Shown here: positions 36,059 through 44,811 of the stretch, one piece after another
Position numbering within the stretch: the first letter of the stretch is position 1
How the letters are laid out: every line of letters begins with the position of its first letter
NCBI GenBank assembly: GCA_016711485.1
Contig: JADJSX010000025.1
Span: forward strand, 62,001-126,000
Direction: 5' to 3'
Length of the DNA stretch: 64,000 nt
DNA from: Leptospiraceae bacterium
Lineage (GTDB): Bacteria > Spirochaetota > Leptospiria > Leptospirales > Leptospiraceae
Position numbers and translations under genes: made by a program
The notes under the pieces: generated by a model
The model's input: the letters and a program-made list of their open reading frames with translations, nothing else
What the model was told of the DNA's origin: nothing
Databases searched by the model: none

Positions 36059-36934
36059 CTATTGTTTTATTTTGGAACCCTCTTCGATTCCTTCGCTCGG
36101 AAATAAAATAATTTCTTCGTTTTCTTGTAATCCTTCTGAAACTGAAGCAAAATGTCCGCTTCTACTTTCAATTTTTACTTTTTGTTTTCGGATTTTTCCT
36201 TTGACAACTTTAAATACTGCCCAATTATCTCCTTCTCTGAATAGAGCGGATGATGGGGTTAATAGTACATTATCTTCTCTTTTTGTTTCAATTTTGCATA
36301 GAACTTTAAATCCTTCTCCCATATTTTCTGGAGTGGTAAAGTCAATAATAACTTTTACTCTTTGTTCTTCGACACCCAGAGAGGATATTTTTTTAAATGC
36401 TTCTGGTTCTACTAGTTTTACTTTTCCTACTAATTGATTTCCACCCCACCCTTCTAGACTAACGGGATTACCCGCTTGAATTTTGGTGGCCTCTTGCGTT
36501 AAAACTTCTGTGACAATTTCCTGAGCGTTTGTGTTCCCTATATCTAGGATTGGGTCACCCATAGCGATTGGACCAGCACTTTCTCTGTGGACAGTTAGAA
36601 TTTTTCCTGCGATAGGTGAAATAACTTCCCTTTTGTAGTCCCAGTCAATTTTTGCGACTACTTCTCCTTTTGCGACAATATCACCTACTTTTTTTGTCAC
36701 TCGGTTAAGAACTCCATTGACTGGTGAAAAAAGTTTGAATTTTTCCTTAACTCTAGATAATCCTTCTTCCTCTATAACTTGAACTAACGTTCCTCTCTGA
36801 ATTATTGCAGTTTCAGCATTTATCTTTTTAGGTTTAAAAGAAATCCAAACCAACAAGCAAATGAAAAAAAAACCTATCGCATATTGAATATATCGTAAAC
36901 TTAAAATTGATCTAATTTTTTCTGGTAAATTCAT
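36059..36934 (-). CDS. HlyD/MacA-type periplasmic adaptor
   Basis: A 291-residue membrane-fusion protein: one N-terminal anchor (IQYAIGFFFICLLVWISF), a lipoyl half (GVLNRVTKKVGDIVAKGEVVAKI, in two pieces GVLNRVTKKVGDIV and KGEVVAKIDW), its return half (SPIAGKILTVHRESAGPI) and beta-barrel plus membrane-proximal domains (VSEGLQENEEIILFPSEGI). The coiled-coil hairpin is almost absent, so it cannot reach a TolC-like channel the way MacA does. It joins the ABC permease encoded one base upstream. Likely a short adaptor for export of a lipid or hydrophobic compound. Confidence 0.88.
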   Translation of the reverse strand: MNLPEKIRSILSLRYIQYAIGFFFICLLVWISFKPKKINAETAIIQRGTLVQVIEEEGLSRVKEKFKLFSPVNGVLNRVTKKVGDIVAKGEVVAKIDWDYKREVISPIAGKILTVHRESAGPIAMGDPILDIGNTNAQEIVTEVLTQEATKIQAGNPVSLEGWGGNQLVGKVKLVEPEAFKKISSLGVEEQRVKVIIDFTTPENMGEGFKVLCKIETKREDNVLLTPSSALFREGDNWAVFKVVKGKIRKQKVKIESRSGHFASVSEGLQENEEIILFPSEGIEEGSKIKQ

Positions 36935-36935
36935 G

Positions 36936-39275
36936 TTATTCCCTTATTTTTAATACACTTACAAGATCCATTGATTTAATTTTAAAATATAGAATTATAA
37001 AACTAATGATGGCGGTTAGTATGGTTGTTACTAATGCAATGCCGTATGTTTCCAAAGATACATTGAGAGGAACATTAAATCCTTCTGTCTCAACAGAGTT
37101 AAACATTAAATAGGCGAAGCCGTATCCAGTGATACAACCGATTGGTAATGCGACTAGTGTTTCAATGGTTAGTTCTCCAGCAAGAATTGAAAAAACTTCT
37201 AGTTTATTAAAACCTAAAATTCGAAGACTTCCTAATTCAAAAGCTCGCTCAGACAGTGCTATCATTGCAGTATTATAAACTACTCCGATTGCAATGATAC
37301 CAGCAAATAAAAGTAATACAATGGTTGTTGCTAAAATACTTCTAGAAGTCATCTCTCGAAATACTTTTAGAGTTCCCGCTCTTGTATTAATGCCAGCAAT
37401 TTTTGGAATACTTTTTAATTTGTGTAATAAATTAGACTCTTCGTTTGCATCAGTTCGTAAAGTAAGGAGATTGACTGAACTACTTTCTCCTAATAAGCGG
37501 CTTACGGCTGTTCGCTCCATATAAGCACCCTGACCCAATATTTCGTCTACTGTTCCAACTATTGTTACATTAATTTTTTTACGATTACCTTCTAAAATTT
37601 CTAATTGAATCTCCTGTCCTGCATTTAGTCCTAATTTCTGTGCAACTTGTGCGTTAAGTAATATTCCGGACTCAGGTGGAATGAGAATTTTTTCTCCCTT
37701 TCCTATTAGTCTTCTTAGTTCAGCGTTTTGAGGTAATCCTTGTAATAGTAATTCCTTTGTAACTGCACCTACTCTAATTCGGACTGGAACTAACCTATAT
37801 CCTTCCGTATATAAAACACCTTTCTCTTTGGATATCTCTAATTCAACGTCAGTCGACACTGGCCCGAAAAAATTTATCGTAACAGATTCTCTTTGTAAAA
37901 GGTTAAATTGTAGGTCGAGCATATTGTCTACTGCGCCGTACATGAAAGTTCCAATTACCATAATCATAACAGAAGTAGAAATACCTAAGGAAGAAAGGAT
38001 TGTGCGAATGGGCCTTCGAAATAAATTTCTAAGAATCATTTTTCCTTGAGTTGGTAATGACTTCATGAAATTTTCAAATGGAATTTTGGAAAACGAATCT
38101 GGAGCGGGAGGTCTCATTGCTTCTGCTGGATTAAGTTTTAGCACACTTCTAACAGAAAATAAAGCTCCAACTAAGCCAGAGAGGATACCAATAATTACCC
38201 CTTGTATGATTAACATTGGACTCAAAATTAATTTTAAGTTTGGAAATTTATAGTATTCTCCGTATAAAGAAAGCATTGAATCACCAAAGTATATTCCAAG
38301 TATAATTCCAATAAAAGCTCCACCAGAACTTATGATGATGAGTAATTTCCCATAGTGCGCGGCAACGGTAAAGTCACTGTATCCAACTGCTTTTAAAGTT
38401 GCAATCTGTTCTCTTTCTTTTGATATAATTCTAGTAGAAACAATATGTAATAAAAATGCTGCCACTCCTAAAAAAATCATGGGAGTTACATAAGCTGTTG
38501 ATTGAAGTTGTTTAAATTCATCTCTTAAAAAAGAATGAGATGGTAGTTTTTCTCTGTCATAAGCGCCTAATCCACCGTATGCCTCAAGTTCTTGATCTAG
38601 TAATTGTAAAGTCGATTTTCTTTTGGCATCTTTAGAAAAAGTAAAAATTAGGTCATTGAATGCACCTTGCATTTGAAATGCAGCTTCTAAGGCTTCTTTT
38701 TTCATCCAGAAAATTCCAAAATGTCTAGGGTCTGGAAGAGGACTTGCACTTCTAAATACATAAACGAATTCTGGGGAAAGAGCAATACCAACGATAGTTA
38801 ACTGTTTTCTTTTTCCTTGCAATATTACAGCGATATTGTTTTCGGGAGAAAGACTGTTAGCCTCTGCAAATGATTCGTTAATTACAACTTCTTCGTTTGT
38901 AATAGGAAGTCTTCCTTTCATTAAAACTAAATCATTCATTCCATTGGTTATTGATACAAAACGAGCGGCAGATGGCAAATCTTCTTCCGGAAAATCAATT
39001 ACAGATTCTTGGACTATTCGCATTCGTATATCTTGTATTCCGGGGATATTTCGAATTCGCCTCTCTAGAATTTCAGGTGCCGGTTTGGAGGAGACGAATC
39101 CATCTGCAAAATATGTGTTAATATAAAATTTATCTCTAGTTTGTCGAAGTGAATCGTATGAACTTCCGGAAGCAATAAAAATAGCGATTCCAGAAGCCAC
39201 AACTAGAGCAATTGTTATACTTTGACTTTTTAACGCAATGAGTTCGCGTATAACTTTTTTGTTTAAAGTATTCAC
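36936..39275 (-). CDS. FtsX-type ABC transporter permease, two-domain
   Basis: A 779-residue permease with two FtsX/MacB units: helix 1 (about 18-38), a large periplasmic domain, a three-helix FtsX bundle (about 265-375) carrying SKEREQIATLKAVGYSDFT, then a second helix, periplasmic domain and bundle ending SERAFELGSLRILGFNKLEV. The repeated coupling-helix motif ALKA.G/SLRILGF is typical for this class, which transfers mechanical force rather than passing substrate through a pore. The start overlaps the end of the ATPase gene by four bases. Works with the ATPase 39272-39997 and adaptor 36059-36934. Confidence 0.9.
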   Translation of the reverse strand: MNTLNKKVIRELIALKSQSITIALVVASGIAIFIASGSSYDSLRQTRDKFYINTYFADGFVSSKPAPEILERRIRNIPGIQDIRMRIVQESVIDFPEEDLPSAARFVSITNGMNDLVLMKGRLPITNEEVVINESFAEANSLSPENNIAVILQGKRKQLTIVGIALSPEFVYVFRSASPLPDPRHFGIFWMKKEALEAAFQMQGAFNDLIFTFSKDAKRKSTLQLLDQELEAYGGLGAYDREKLPSHSFLRDEFKQLQSTAYVTPMIFLGVAAFLLHIVSTRIISKEREQIATLKAVGYSDFTVAAHYGKLLIIISSGGAFIGIILGIYFGDSMLSLYGEYYKFPNLKLILSPMLIIQGVIIGILSGLVGALFSVRSVLKLNPAEAMRPPAPDSFSKIPFENFMKSLPTQGKMILRNLFRRPIRTILSSLGISTSVMIMVIGTFMYGAVDNMLDLQFNLLQRESVTINFFGPVSTDVELEISKEKGVLYTEGYRLVPVRIRVGAVTKELLLQGLPQNAELRRLIGKGEKILIPPESGILLNAQVAQKLGLNAGQEIQLEILEGNRKKINVTIVGTVDEILGQGAYMERTAVSRLLGESSSVNLLTLRTDANEESNLLHKLKSIPKIAGINTRAGTLKVFREMTSRSILATTIVLLLFAGIIAIGVVYNTAMIALSERAFELGSLRILGFNKLEVFSILAGELTIETLVALPIGCITGYGFAYLMFNSVETEGFNVPLNVSLETYGIALVTTILTAIISFIILYFKIKSMDLVSVLKIRE

Positions 39276-39997
39276 CAGGTAATTTCTCCGACAGAAATTT
39301 TCTGTGAATTTATTTTATTTGAAATTATAGTGCCATCTCGCATAGTAATTACTCGATCTGCCATTCCTGTTATGGAAGCGTTATGCGTAATAATGATTGT
39401 AGTTGTTCCTAAGTCTTTGTTTACTTTTGCGATTGCTTCTAGAACGATACGTCCAGTTTTGAAATCCAAAGCGCCTGTTGGTTCGTCACATAGAAGTACA
39501 CTCGGTCGTTTGGCAATCGCTCTGGCGATGGATACTCTTTGTTGTTCTCCACCTGAAAGTTGCGCAGGGAAATGGTCTATTCTATTGGATAGGTCTACAA
39601 GTTCGATTGCATCTTCTGGAGTCATTGGATTATTACTAAGTTCTGTAACTAGAGATACATTTTCGCGAGAAGTTAAACTTGGAATTAAATTATAAAATTG
39701 GAATACGAAGCCTACATGTTTACGCCTAAATAAAGTAAGTCCTTCTTCATTTTCTCCAAACAAATTTTTACCTTTGAATGAGACAGAACCAGCAGTAGGA
39801 GTATCTAGTCCCCCGAGAATGTTGAGTAATGTTGATTTGCCGCTCCCAGATGGTCCAAGTAAAACAACTAATTCTCCTGAGTTTAACGTAAAATTTATAT
39901 CGTGTAAAGCGTTTACATTAATTTCGCCCATATTATAGGTCTTTGATAGATTCTTTACTTCAAATACGGTATCGTCTCGTGCATTTTCGTGTTTCAT
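39272..39997 (-). CDS. LolD/MacB-type ABC transporter ATPase
   Basis: A 241-residue nucleotide-binding subunit. Walker A is LGPSGSGKSTLLN, the Q-loop region VGFVFQFYNLIPSLTS, the ABC signature LSGGEQQRVSIARAI, Walker B VLLCDEPTGALD, and the switch His lies in TIIIITHNASI. The motif FQFYNLIPSLT is characteristic of the LolD/FtsE/MacB branch. It is the first gene of a minus-strand operon of six genes ending at 34031. The upstream gap leads into the inverted copy of the 336-bp repeat. Confidence 0.95.
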   Translation of the reverse strand: MKHENARDDTVFEVKNLSKTYNMGEINVNALHDINFTLNSGELVVLLGPSGSGKSTLLNILGGLDTPTAGSVSFKGKNLFGENEEGLTLFRRKHVGFVFQFYNLIPSLTSRENVSLVTELSNNPMTPEDAIELVDLSNRIDHFPAQLSGGEQQRVSIARAIAKRPSVLLCDEPTGALDFKTGRIVLEAIAKVNKDLGTTTIIITHNASITGMADRVITMRDGTIISNKINSQKISVGEITW

Positions 39998-40077
39998 GAT
40001 ATGTAATTGGGTACAGCCTATTTTGGAATATAAAAATTACCACTCGGAAAAATAGAATTTTTTGTGATATGAATCAT

Positions 40078-40414
40078 TAACTTACCTTACGCTATCACTA
40101 TTATCATTTCTTTCTTAAAAAGAAATGATAAAGTTCGGGTGACCAAGCGTCCAACGGAGGTTGGCACCCGAACTCAATGTTTCTCCTTCCATCTCTTTCG
40201 CTCAAGCCCATTGTTGCTTTCACAACAATAGGTCGAAACAAAATGGTGGGCTTGTCCCCCCTTTCGCTTAGTCGCTCACTTTCAGCCAAGCTATCGCAGG
40301 CTATTGACACATTCGATAAACTCGGTGCAAGATTTATTAATTCATTAGCTTTTTCTAATATTCTGAATTTAACTTTAATTTTCATAATTTTTCTTTTTTG
40401 CGTAAGGTCAGTTA
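40078..40414. repeat. 336-bp terminal-inverted-repeat element, copy 2 (intact, inverted)
   Basis: The intact copy of the element at 1407-1875, on the opposite strand. The ends TAACTTACCTTACGC (40078-40092) and GCGTAAGGTCAGTTA (40400-40414) are 15-base inverted repeats with one mismatch. The interior matches copy 1 over nearly its whole length, with scattered substitutions. An open frame at 40104-40385 on the minus strand is broken in copy 1 and has poor protein character. The conserved hairpins suggest an RNA or DNA structure rather than a gene. Confidence 0.8.
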
Positions 40415-40494
40415 TTAAATTAGTAACTTTTCACTAAAACCAATTGACTTCCCTTTCTATAATTTGAATAATTACTTTTTATTAGAATTCCAAT

Positions 40495-42498
40495 ATGCAA
40501 TTCATTAGAATTTTAAAATTTATTTTATTTAGTCTCTCATTTAGCCTAGTCATCCAGAGTTGTGCCCAAACAAATAAAGGCTTTCCTAAAGCAGAGAAAG
40601 GTATTCTAAATTTACAGAATTGGAATTTTACAAATTCGGAAACATTCCTAGACGGAGAATGGGAATTTTATCCATTCGAGTTTATAGATCCTGCACAGCC
40701 AGCGAGAGAATTAGAAAAACAATTCATCCAAGTTCCTGGAATTTGGAACCAAACAATGAAGCAGGGAAAGGGTTATGCAAGTTATAGGCTTCAAGTCTTA
40801 TTACCAGAATCAAATTCGAAACCACTCACCTTTAAGGTGATGGAAAACGGAACTGCCTATAAAATGTTTGTCAATGGAATAGAAGTAGCGGCTAACGGGC
40901 AAATAGGAAAGACTAAGGAAGAAAATATCGCCGAGCATTTGCCACTCGTAGTCCCGCTAAAGAACTATTCCTCCAAAATTGATATTGTATTTCATATATC
41001 TAATTTTCATTATACGGATGGAGGACTTTGGTATTCGATTCAGTTTGGAGAAGATTCCAAAATCAGAAAAGCAAAAGAAAATAAAATGCTTCTCACATTG
41101 TTTTTGTGCGGAAGTATTTCGATCATGGCAATCTATCATATTGCCGTTTATCTTTTTAGAAGAAAAGATAAGTCTGCCTTGGCATTTAGTCTTTTTTGCG
41201 TTGCGATAGATTTTAGGCTTCTGGAATTCAATGAAAAGTTTTTAAATCTTATTTTTGTGGGAGATTATTTTCTAATTCTAAATCGGATTGAATATCTGGC
41301 TTATTATTTAGCAATTCCCTTCTTTGCTAGCTTTCAGCAAATTATTTTTCCAAATGAATTTAAAAAAGTATTCTTATATTTCTTTTGGATAATCTCTTCT
41401 TTATTTTCGTTAGTGGTTCTTTCATTTGATAGTTTTATTTATACACATACAGCTTTTTATTATCATATCTATGTTCTTTTTTTTATGTGTTATTCAATAT
41501 TTGTAATGATAAAAGCAGTAACCAATAATCGAGATGAATCTAAAATTTTTACCTTTGGAATGTTTCTTCTTTTTGCTGTAACAATAAATGATATTCTTCA
41601 TTCTAAGACAATCATTCAAACAGAATTTATGGCTCCCTATGGATTGTTTGGATTTATTTTTATTCAATCCATAATGCTTTCGATGAGATTCTCGAAAGGA
41701 TTTAACATGGCTGAAAATTTAAGTCACGAACTTATACTACTAAACGCAAGTCTTGAAGATAAAATTTTAGAAAGAACAAAAGAATTAACCAAACAAAAAG
41801 AAATCGCAGAAGAGGCAAGTCTCATCAAAGATAAATTTGTATCTATTGTTTCGCATGACCTGCGATCCCCTCTATTAGGTGTTTCTAATATACTTGAGAT
41901 CATCGACAAAAAAGAAATTGTTACAACGGAAGAAGAAAGAAAACAATTTCTAGAAATGTCTCGTGAGAGTATTAAATTTTCTTTAAAAATGATCAATGAA
42001 TTACTCAGTCTAAGTCGTATCGAAACCGGAACAATCAAAGTAAATAAGAAAAAAGTTTCTTTATTAGAAATCACAAATTTATTTCTAAAAGAATTAGAAC
42101 CTCAGGCAAAATTTAAAAATATTCCAATCCAAACAGATATTGCAAATGGTATGCATATAAATATTGATCTAGAATTATTTACCCAAGTAATTAAAAATCT
42201 TTTAACCAATGCGATTAAATTTACAGAACCGGGCGGAAATATTTTACTAAAAGGTTTTGCAACTGAAATAGAATCTGTCATAGAAATTCATGACAATGGA
42301 GTTGGAATGAGTGCAGAGGATCTCAATTCAATCTTTGAACCAGGGGCAAAAAAAACAAGTCTTGGAACGTCAGGTGAAATTGGAAGTGGGATGGGATTAT
42401 TTATCTGTAAGTACATTGTAGACGCGCATAACGGAGAAATTCAATTTGAAAGTAAAAAAGATATAGGAACAATTTGTAGAATTATTTTACCTCCGTAA
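40495..42498 (+). CDS. 7TMR-DISM sensor histidine kinase
   Basis: A 667-residue kinase. The N-terminus has a lipoprotein-like signal (SLSFSLVIQSCAQ), then an extracytoplasmic 7TMR-DISM beta domain (about 35-190: WNFTNSETFLDGEWEFYP, VPGIWNQ), seven helices (about 195-400), a coiled coil, and the kinase core: HisKA with His in VSHDLRSPLLG, N-box NLLTNAIKFTEPGG, G1 HDNGVGM and G2 GSGMGLFICKYIVDAH. Family members sense small extracellular ligands, often sugars. It converges with and overlaps the response-regulator gene 42482-43102 by 17 bases; the two are probably partners. Confidence 0.93.
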   Translation: MQFIRILKFILFSLSFSLVIQSCAQTNKGFPKAEKGILNLQNWNFTNSETFLDGEWEFYPFEFIDPAQPARELEKQFIQVPGIWNQTMKQGKGYASYRLQVLLPESNSKPLTFKVMENGTAYKMFVNGIEVAANGQIGKTKEENIAEHLPLVVPLKNYSSKIDIVFHISNFHYTDGGLWYSIQFGEDSKIRKAKENKMLLTLFLCGSISIMAIYHIAVYLFRRKDKSALAFSLFCVAIDFRLLEFNEKFLNLIFVGDYFLILNRIEYLAYYLAIPFFASFQQIIFPNEFKKVFLYFFWIISSLFSLVVLSFDSFIYTHTAFYYHIYVLFFMCYSIFVMIKAVTNNRDESKIFTFGMFLLFAVTINDILHSKTIIQTEFMAPYGLFGFIFIQSIMLSMRFSKGFNMAENLSHELILLNASLEDKILERTKELTKQKEIAEEASLIKDKFVSIVSHDLRSPLLGVSNILEIIDKKEIVTTEEERKQFLEMSRESIKFSLKMINELLSLSRIETGTIKVNKKKVSLLEITNLFLKELEPQAKFKNIPIQTDIANGMHINIDLELFTQVIKNLLTNAIKFTEPGGNILLKGFATEIESVIEIHDNGVGMSAEDLNSIFEPGAKKTSLGTSGEIGSGMGLFICKYIVDAHNGEIQFESKKDIGTICRIILPP

Positions 42499-43102
42499 CA
42501 ATTTCATCTTTTAGTTTATGTAGCAGCTCAGCGTTGTTATTCGCATTGTATTTTTTCCGAAGTTTATAGATATAATACTCTACTGTCTTTTCTGATTTGC
42601 CAATTTTTTCTGCAATCTCTTCATACTGTAATCCAGCCGCTAATAATCCTAAAATTTCAAATTCCATAGGTTTGATATTTTGGTTACCTTTTTTTTGAGT
42701 CAAATACACCTTTAACTCATCGGAGCAGTAAAAGATTCCTTTCATAGTTTGCATGATAATGGTCGGCAAATAGGTAATAGGCTCTGACTTCAAAACATAC
42801 GAATCCGCACCATACTTTCCAGCTTGAAAAAAACTTTGGATTCCACTATGCATGGTAAAAATTACAATTTTTAGATTAGGGTAAGTTTCTTTAATGATTT
42901 TTAATAGACTAAAATTGTGTGCACCAGGCATATCCAAATCTAAAATCGCTAAGTCCACTATATTAGTTTGCAAATATTCCAATACAGTATTCGCATTTTG
43001 AAAAGTTCCACATACTTCTAATCTCGAATCGGATTTTAAAACTGCTCTTATCCCAGCCGCCACTACAGAATGATCGTCAGCAATAATTACTCTAAGTTTC
43101 AT
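42482..43102 (-). CDS. NarL/LuxR-type response regulator
   Basis: A 206-residue regulator. The receiver (1-120) has the acidic pair in IIADDHSVVAAGI, the acceptor Asp in LAILDLDMPG, Thr in IVIFTMHS and Lys in SYVLKSEP. The HTH (about 140-200) is MEFEILGLLAAGLQYEEIAEKI followed by SEKTVEYYIYKLRKKY (the first given as FEILGLLAAG, YEEIAEKIG), a LuxR/GerE domain. Opposite the kinase gene with a 17-base tail-to-tail overlap. Its promoter must lie in the hairpin-rich gap 43103-43721, where it could also control the lipoprotein on the other side. Confidence 0.93.
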   Translation of the reverse strand: MKLRVIIADDHSVVAAGIRAVLKSDSRLEVCGTFQNANTVLEYLQTNIVDLAILDLDMPGAHNFSLLKIIKETYPNLKIVIFTMHSGIQSFFQAGKYGADSYVLKSEPITYLPTIIMQTMKGIFYCSDELKVYLTQKKGNQNIKPMEFEILGLLAAGLQYEEIAEKIGKSEKTVEYYIYKLRKKYNANNNAELLHKLKDEIVTEVK

Positions 43103-43161
43103 AATAGGCTATGATTTCACCTATTCTAAACTTTGATAGTCTGATTTGAAATTTAGTCTCT

Positions 43162-43189
43162 AAAAACTTAGGACTAGTCCTAAGTTTTT
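43162..43189. repeat. 28-bp perfect palindrome, copy 1
   Basis: Half-site AAAAACTTAGGACT followed by its exact reverse complement, then CGCAAAAT. Shares the core AGGACTAGTCCT and the TTTTTCGCAAA tail with the palindrome at 43496-43523; arm differences are matched on the opposite arm. With A-run and T-run it could terminate transcription both ways, or be an operator. Confidence 0.75.
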
Positions 43190-43210
43190 TCGCAAAATCT
43201 GTTTAAAAAA

Positions 43211-43240
43211 TTTAGTGCGACTTTGTCAAGTCGCACTAAA
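43211..43240. repeat. 12-bp stem hairpin containing the TTGACAAAG-type motif
   Basis: TTTAGTGCGACT at 43211-43222 pairs perfectly with AGTCGCACTAAA at 43229-43240 over a TTGTCA loop. The loop side contains CTTTGTCAAG, the reverse of the AACTTGACAAAG motif seen near 1923 and 43381. Two smaller hairpins follow: TAACGGC/GCCGTTA at 43269-43286 and TTAAGGGC/GCCCTTAA at 43317-43335. No gene is found here. Confidence 0.65.
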
Positions 43241-43495
43241 GCCTTTAAAAAATGATTCATTCTATTTGTAACGGCTAACGCCGTTAAAGTTGATTGTAGG
43301 GCGCTGCCGCTTCGGTTTAAGGGCAAAGCCCTTAAAAATCCCTTTACGATTTTCTATTTCAAAAAACGTGTAGGCTTTGCAACTTGACAAAGTAGCAATA
43401 GTTTTTCTACTCTAAGCGTTCTTATGTAAGCTATAGAATCATTTCTCGAAATAAAAAAGAAATTTATTTCCAAACTCACTTACATTTCAATTTCC

Positions 43496-43523
43496 AAAAG
43501 TTTAGGACTAGTCCTAAACTTTT
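43496..43523. repeat. 28-bp perfect palindrome, copy 2
   Basis: Half-site AAAAGTTTAGGACT plus its exact reverse complement, then TCGCAAATTC. Relative to copy 1 (43162-43189), two positions differ in each arm and the changes are compensatory, so pairing has been kept while sequence drifted. The remaining 43524-43700 shows no gene; TAACTGACGTT near 43643 resembles the end of the 336-bp element. Confidence 0.75.
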
Positions 43524-43721
43524 TCGCAAATTCGCCAAAAAAACAAATTTCGTATACCCCAAACGTTAGTGTTCTAGTTGCTAAAACTTTTTCTCATTCT
43601 ATAAGTTGATTAAGAATATTTTTTATCAAATTCTTATACAACTAACTGACGTTGACTAACACAAGTTATCCGTAATAATTTTTAATAAAAAATATTCAAT
43701 TTATTTAATAAGGTTTAAAAT

Positions 43722-44447
43722 ATGAAAAAATTAATTTTTGTTTTGTTAATTGCAATACTTGGTTTGAGTTGTGAGAAAAAAGAAGATGATAAGACTCCTT
43801 TATTGGCTGGGTTACTAGCACTTGCCGGTGGTGGATCAGCAGGTGGTACAGGCGGTTCTTGTGCTGAATCTAGTATCACAAGATCTTGGGGATGTTTTAC
43901 TGACATGAATGACGGAACAGTTCGACTCGCAGTCACCGCCGGCACATTCGGAAGTCAGACATACACAGCTCAGACACTCTTCTATGCAAAGTGTAGCCAT
44001 GGACAGACCTACGATGCGGGTAGCAATACTTGCACAGGAGCAACAACAACTGTGAAGTACTGCAGTGTAAATGATAACAGTTGCAATGGAGGAACAGATA
44101 CTGGAATACTAGACGGAAGCGGAACGAGTGGAGCTTACACAGCATGTAACGGTTTGAGCTTAGCAAGTAAGACGTGGAGAGTTCCTACAAAGAATGAATT
44201 GAAGTTACTTATAAATTGTAATGATGGAACTACTATGCCAAATGATGCTGGTAGTTGTGGTGCGGGTAATTTTACTGCCCCAACAATAAATAGTTTATTT
44301 CCGAATACGACTAGTGGTGCTTATTGGAGTTCGACTTCTACAAGTCTGACAGGGGCGGTTTATATCTTTTTCTCTAATAGTATTATAGGCATGGGCGGCC
44401 AAAAGCAGCCCAATAACATGAATGTACGTTGTGTCTCTGGACCTTAG
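43722..44447 (+). CDS. DUF1566-domain lipoprotein
   Basis: A 241-residue lipoprotein. The signal MKKLIFVLLIAILGLSC gives Cys17, followed by a Gly-rich linker (LALAGGGSAGGTGGSC). The body matches DUF1566 (Lcl C-terminal) proteins: KTWRVPTKNELKLLI, then GAYWSSTST and the closing NNMNVRCVSG. Ten or so cysteines outside the signal suggest disulphides. The DUF1566 fold is C-type-lectin-like and binds ligands or host molecules in some bacteria. Around 43930-44170 the DNA is richer in G and C than its flanks. It ends 26 bases before a strong terminator. Surface ligand unknown. Confidence 0.85.
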   Translation: MKKLIFVLLIAILGLSCEKKEDDKTPLLAGLLALAGGGSAGGTGGSCAESSITRSWGCFTDMNDGTVRLAVTAGTFGSQTYTAQTLFYAKCSHGQTYDAGSNTCTGATTTVKYCSVNDNSCNGGTDTGILDGSGTSGAYTACNGLSLASKTWRVPTKNELKLLINCNDGTTMPNDAGSCGAGNFTAPTINSLFPNTTSGAYWSSTSTSLTGAVYIFFSNSIIGMGGQKQPNNMNVRCVSGP

Positions 44448-44473
44448 TTTAACCACGCTTAACACTTTCTAAG

Positions 44474-44502
44474 CTGCGAGTATTACACCTCGCAGTTTTT
44501 TT
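44474..44502 (+). terminator. Rho-independent terminator after the DUF1566 gene
   Basis: CTGCGAG at 44474-44480 pairs with CTCGCAG at 44489-44495 over an 8-base loop, followed by seven T. The right arm, T-run and next ten bases (44487-44512) recur exactly at 45188-45213. Confidence 0.85.
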
Positions 44503-44574
44503 GGGTGTATTGGAATTTCAGGAAGCAAAAAATGATTTGCTTTCTAAAAAAGCTGTCTATCAAATGATAATTCT

Positions 44575-44811
44575 ATGGAAAGAAATCTAAATAGAATCAC
44601 ATTCAATTCGAATCAAATGAACGGTCAGCCTTGCATCAGAGGAATGAGGCTAACAGTAAAAAGGGTTTTAGAAATTGTTTCTATCTACCAATCCAGACAA
44701 GAGATATTCCAAGAATTCCCAGAATTGGAAGAAGACGATATTAAACAATCTTTAGAATACGTGAGTTTGCTCCTGCAAGATAAAATAATTCCTTTGTCTA
44801 GAGTTGCTTAG
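44575..44811 (+). CDS. DUF433-type antitoxin
   Basis: A 78-residue protein of the DUF433 family, a small winged-helix-like antitoxin. The signature NQMNGQPCIRGMRLTVKRVLE and the acidic EEFPELEEDDIKQSLEYVS-like tail (here FQEFPELEEDDIKQSLEY) are typical. It should bind DNA at its own promoter and neutralise the downstream nuclease. Its stop shares one base with the GTG start of the toxin gene (TAGTG), the usual coupling in such pairs. Confidence 0.9.
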   Translation: MERNLNRITFNSNQMNGQPCIRGMRLTVKRVLEIVSIYQSRQEIFQEFPELEEDDIKQSLEYVSLLLQDKIIPLSRVA

